From the NCBI RefSeq assembly GCF_007095465.1, contig NZ_SDGL01000004.1, positions 1 to 64,000 of the forward strand: a stretch of DNA of 64,000 nucleotides. Reading direction: 5' to 3'. The stretch is from Lactobacillus mulieris (GTDB lineage: Bacteria > Bacillota > Bacilli > Lactobacillales > Lactobacillaceae). Made by a program: the position numbers and the translations under genes. Below are positions 63,956 to 64,000 of the stretch, one piece after another. Position 1 is the first letter of the stretch. Each line of letters begins with the position of its first letter. The notes under the pieces were generated by a model, which made no database searches, was not told the DNA's origin, and saw nothing but the letters and a program-made list of their open reading frames with translations.

Positions 63956-64000
63956 GATACTTTATGAAAAGAGACAACAAGTTATTTTCATAGCTTGTAG

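Overview
The window is AT-rich, densely coded Gram-positive DNA (AGGAGG-type ribosome binding sites, PTS sugar systems, CcpA cre sites, many short hairpin-plus-T terminators). Gene content points to a Lactobacillus of the gasseri/johnsonii group. Two loci support this: a cinnamoyl esterase whose Ser106/Asp197/His225 triad has the numbering I recall for L. johnsonii LJ0536, and, a few genes on, the adjacent pair of NAD(P)H-dependent FMN reductases described in that group as the H2O2-forming flavin reductase. No rRNA, tRNA, CRISPR array, prophage block or intact insertion sequence was found.

Layout. 1-3.2 kb: a DUF1906 lysin-like protein without a signal peptide behind a perfect LexA/SOS-type operator, then a small membrane protein divergent from an unlisted 35-residue Trp/Lys-rich peptide. 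3.2-19.7 kb: mostly housekeeping and envelope genes (cardiolipin synthase, zinc peptidase, DUF915 hydrolase, RNase H, TerC, DUF1002, glycosyltransferase, PRPP synthase, Ddl, a CAP/SLAP surface protein, YibE/F pair). 19.7-28.5 kb: sugar metabolism: a GH31-like protein, NagA, a BglG-type antiterminator, its RNA target and cre-controlled promoter, and a beta-glucoside PTS with GH1 phospho-beta-glucosidase. 28.6-30.4 kb: an accessory island with a frameshifted paralogue of the 2.3 kb membrane protein and a tandem array of three type I toxin-antitoxin-like units (two apparently intact, one decayed). 30.5-42.7 kb: AraC regulator and esterase, MFS transporters, two ROK kinases, and an alpha-glucoside set: GH4 phospho-alpha-glucosidase, an EIICB with two EIIB domains, a G-tract-interrupted RpiR regulator, a membrane protein and a free EIIA.

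42.9-51 kb: a likely quinate/shikimate utilisation cluster: two related MFS transporters, an FMN/FAD fumarate-reductase-like flavoprotein, a shikimate/quinate dehydrogenase, a type I 3-dehydroquinate dehydratase and two paralogous LysR regulators, with cre sites. Together with the cinnamoyl esterase at 56.5 kb, which could release quinate from chlorogenic acid, this suggests that plant hydroaromatic acids are taken up and interconverted, with the flavoprotein reducing an alkene as an electron sink. 51-64 kb: L,D-transpeptidase, PepN, a YaaA gene broken by one stop codon, the esterase, a TetR-ABC operon with clear palindromic operators, a C69 dipeptidase, another TetR and the two flavin reductases.

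The strongest candidates for undescribed biology are the divergent type I toxin-antitoxin array (29.5-30.4 kb), the SOS-box lysin-like gene (0.1-2.3 kb), the hydroaromatic reduction cluster (43-50 kb) and the peptide/membrane-protein module duplicated at 2.3-3.2 kb and 28.7-29.4 kb. All calls come from reading the sequence only; no searches were run.
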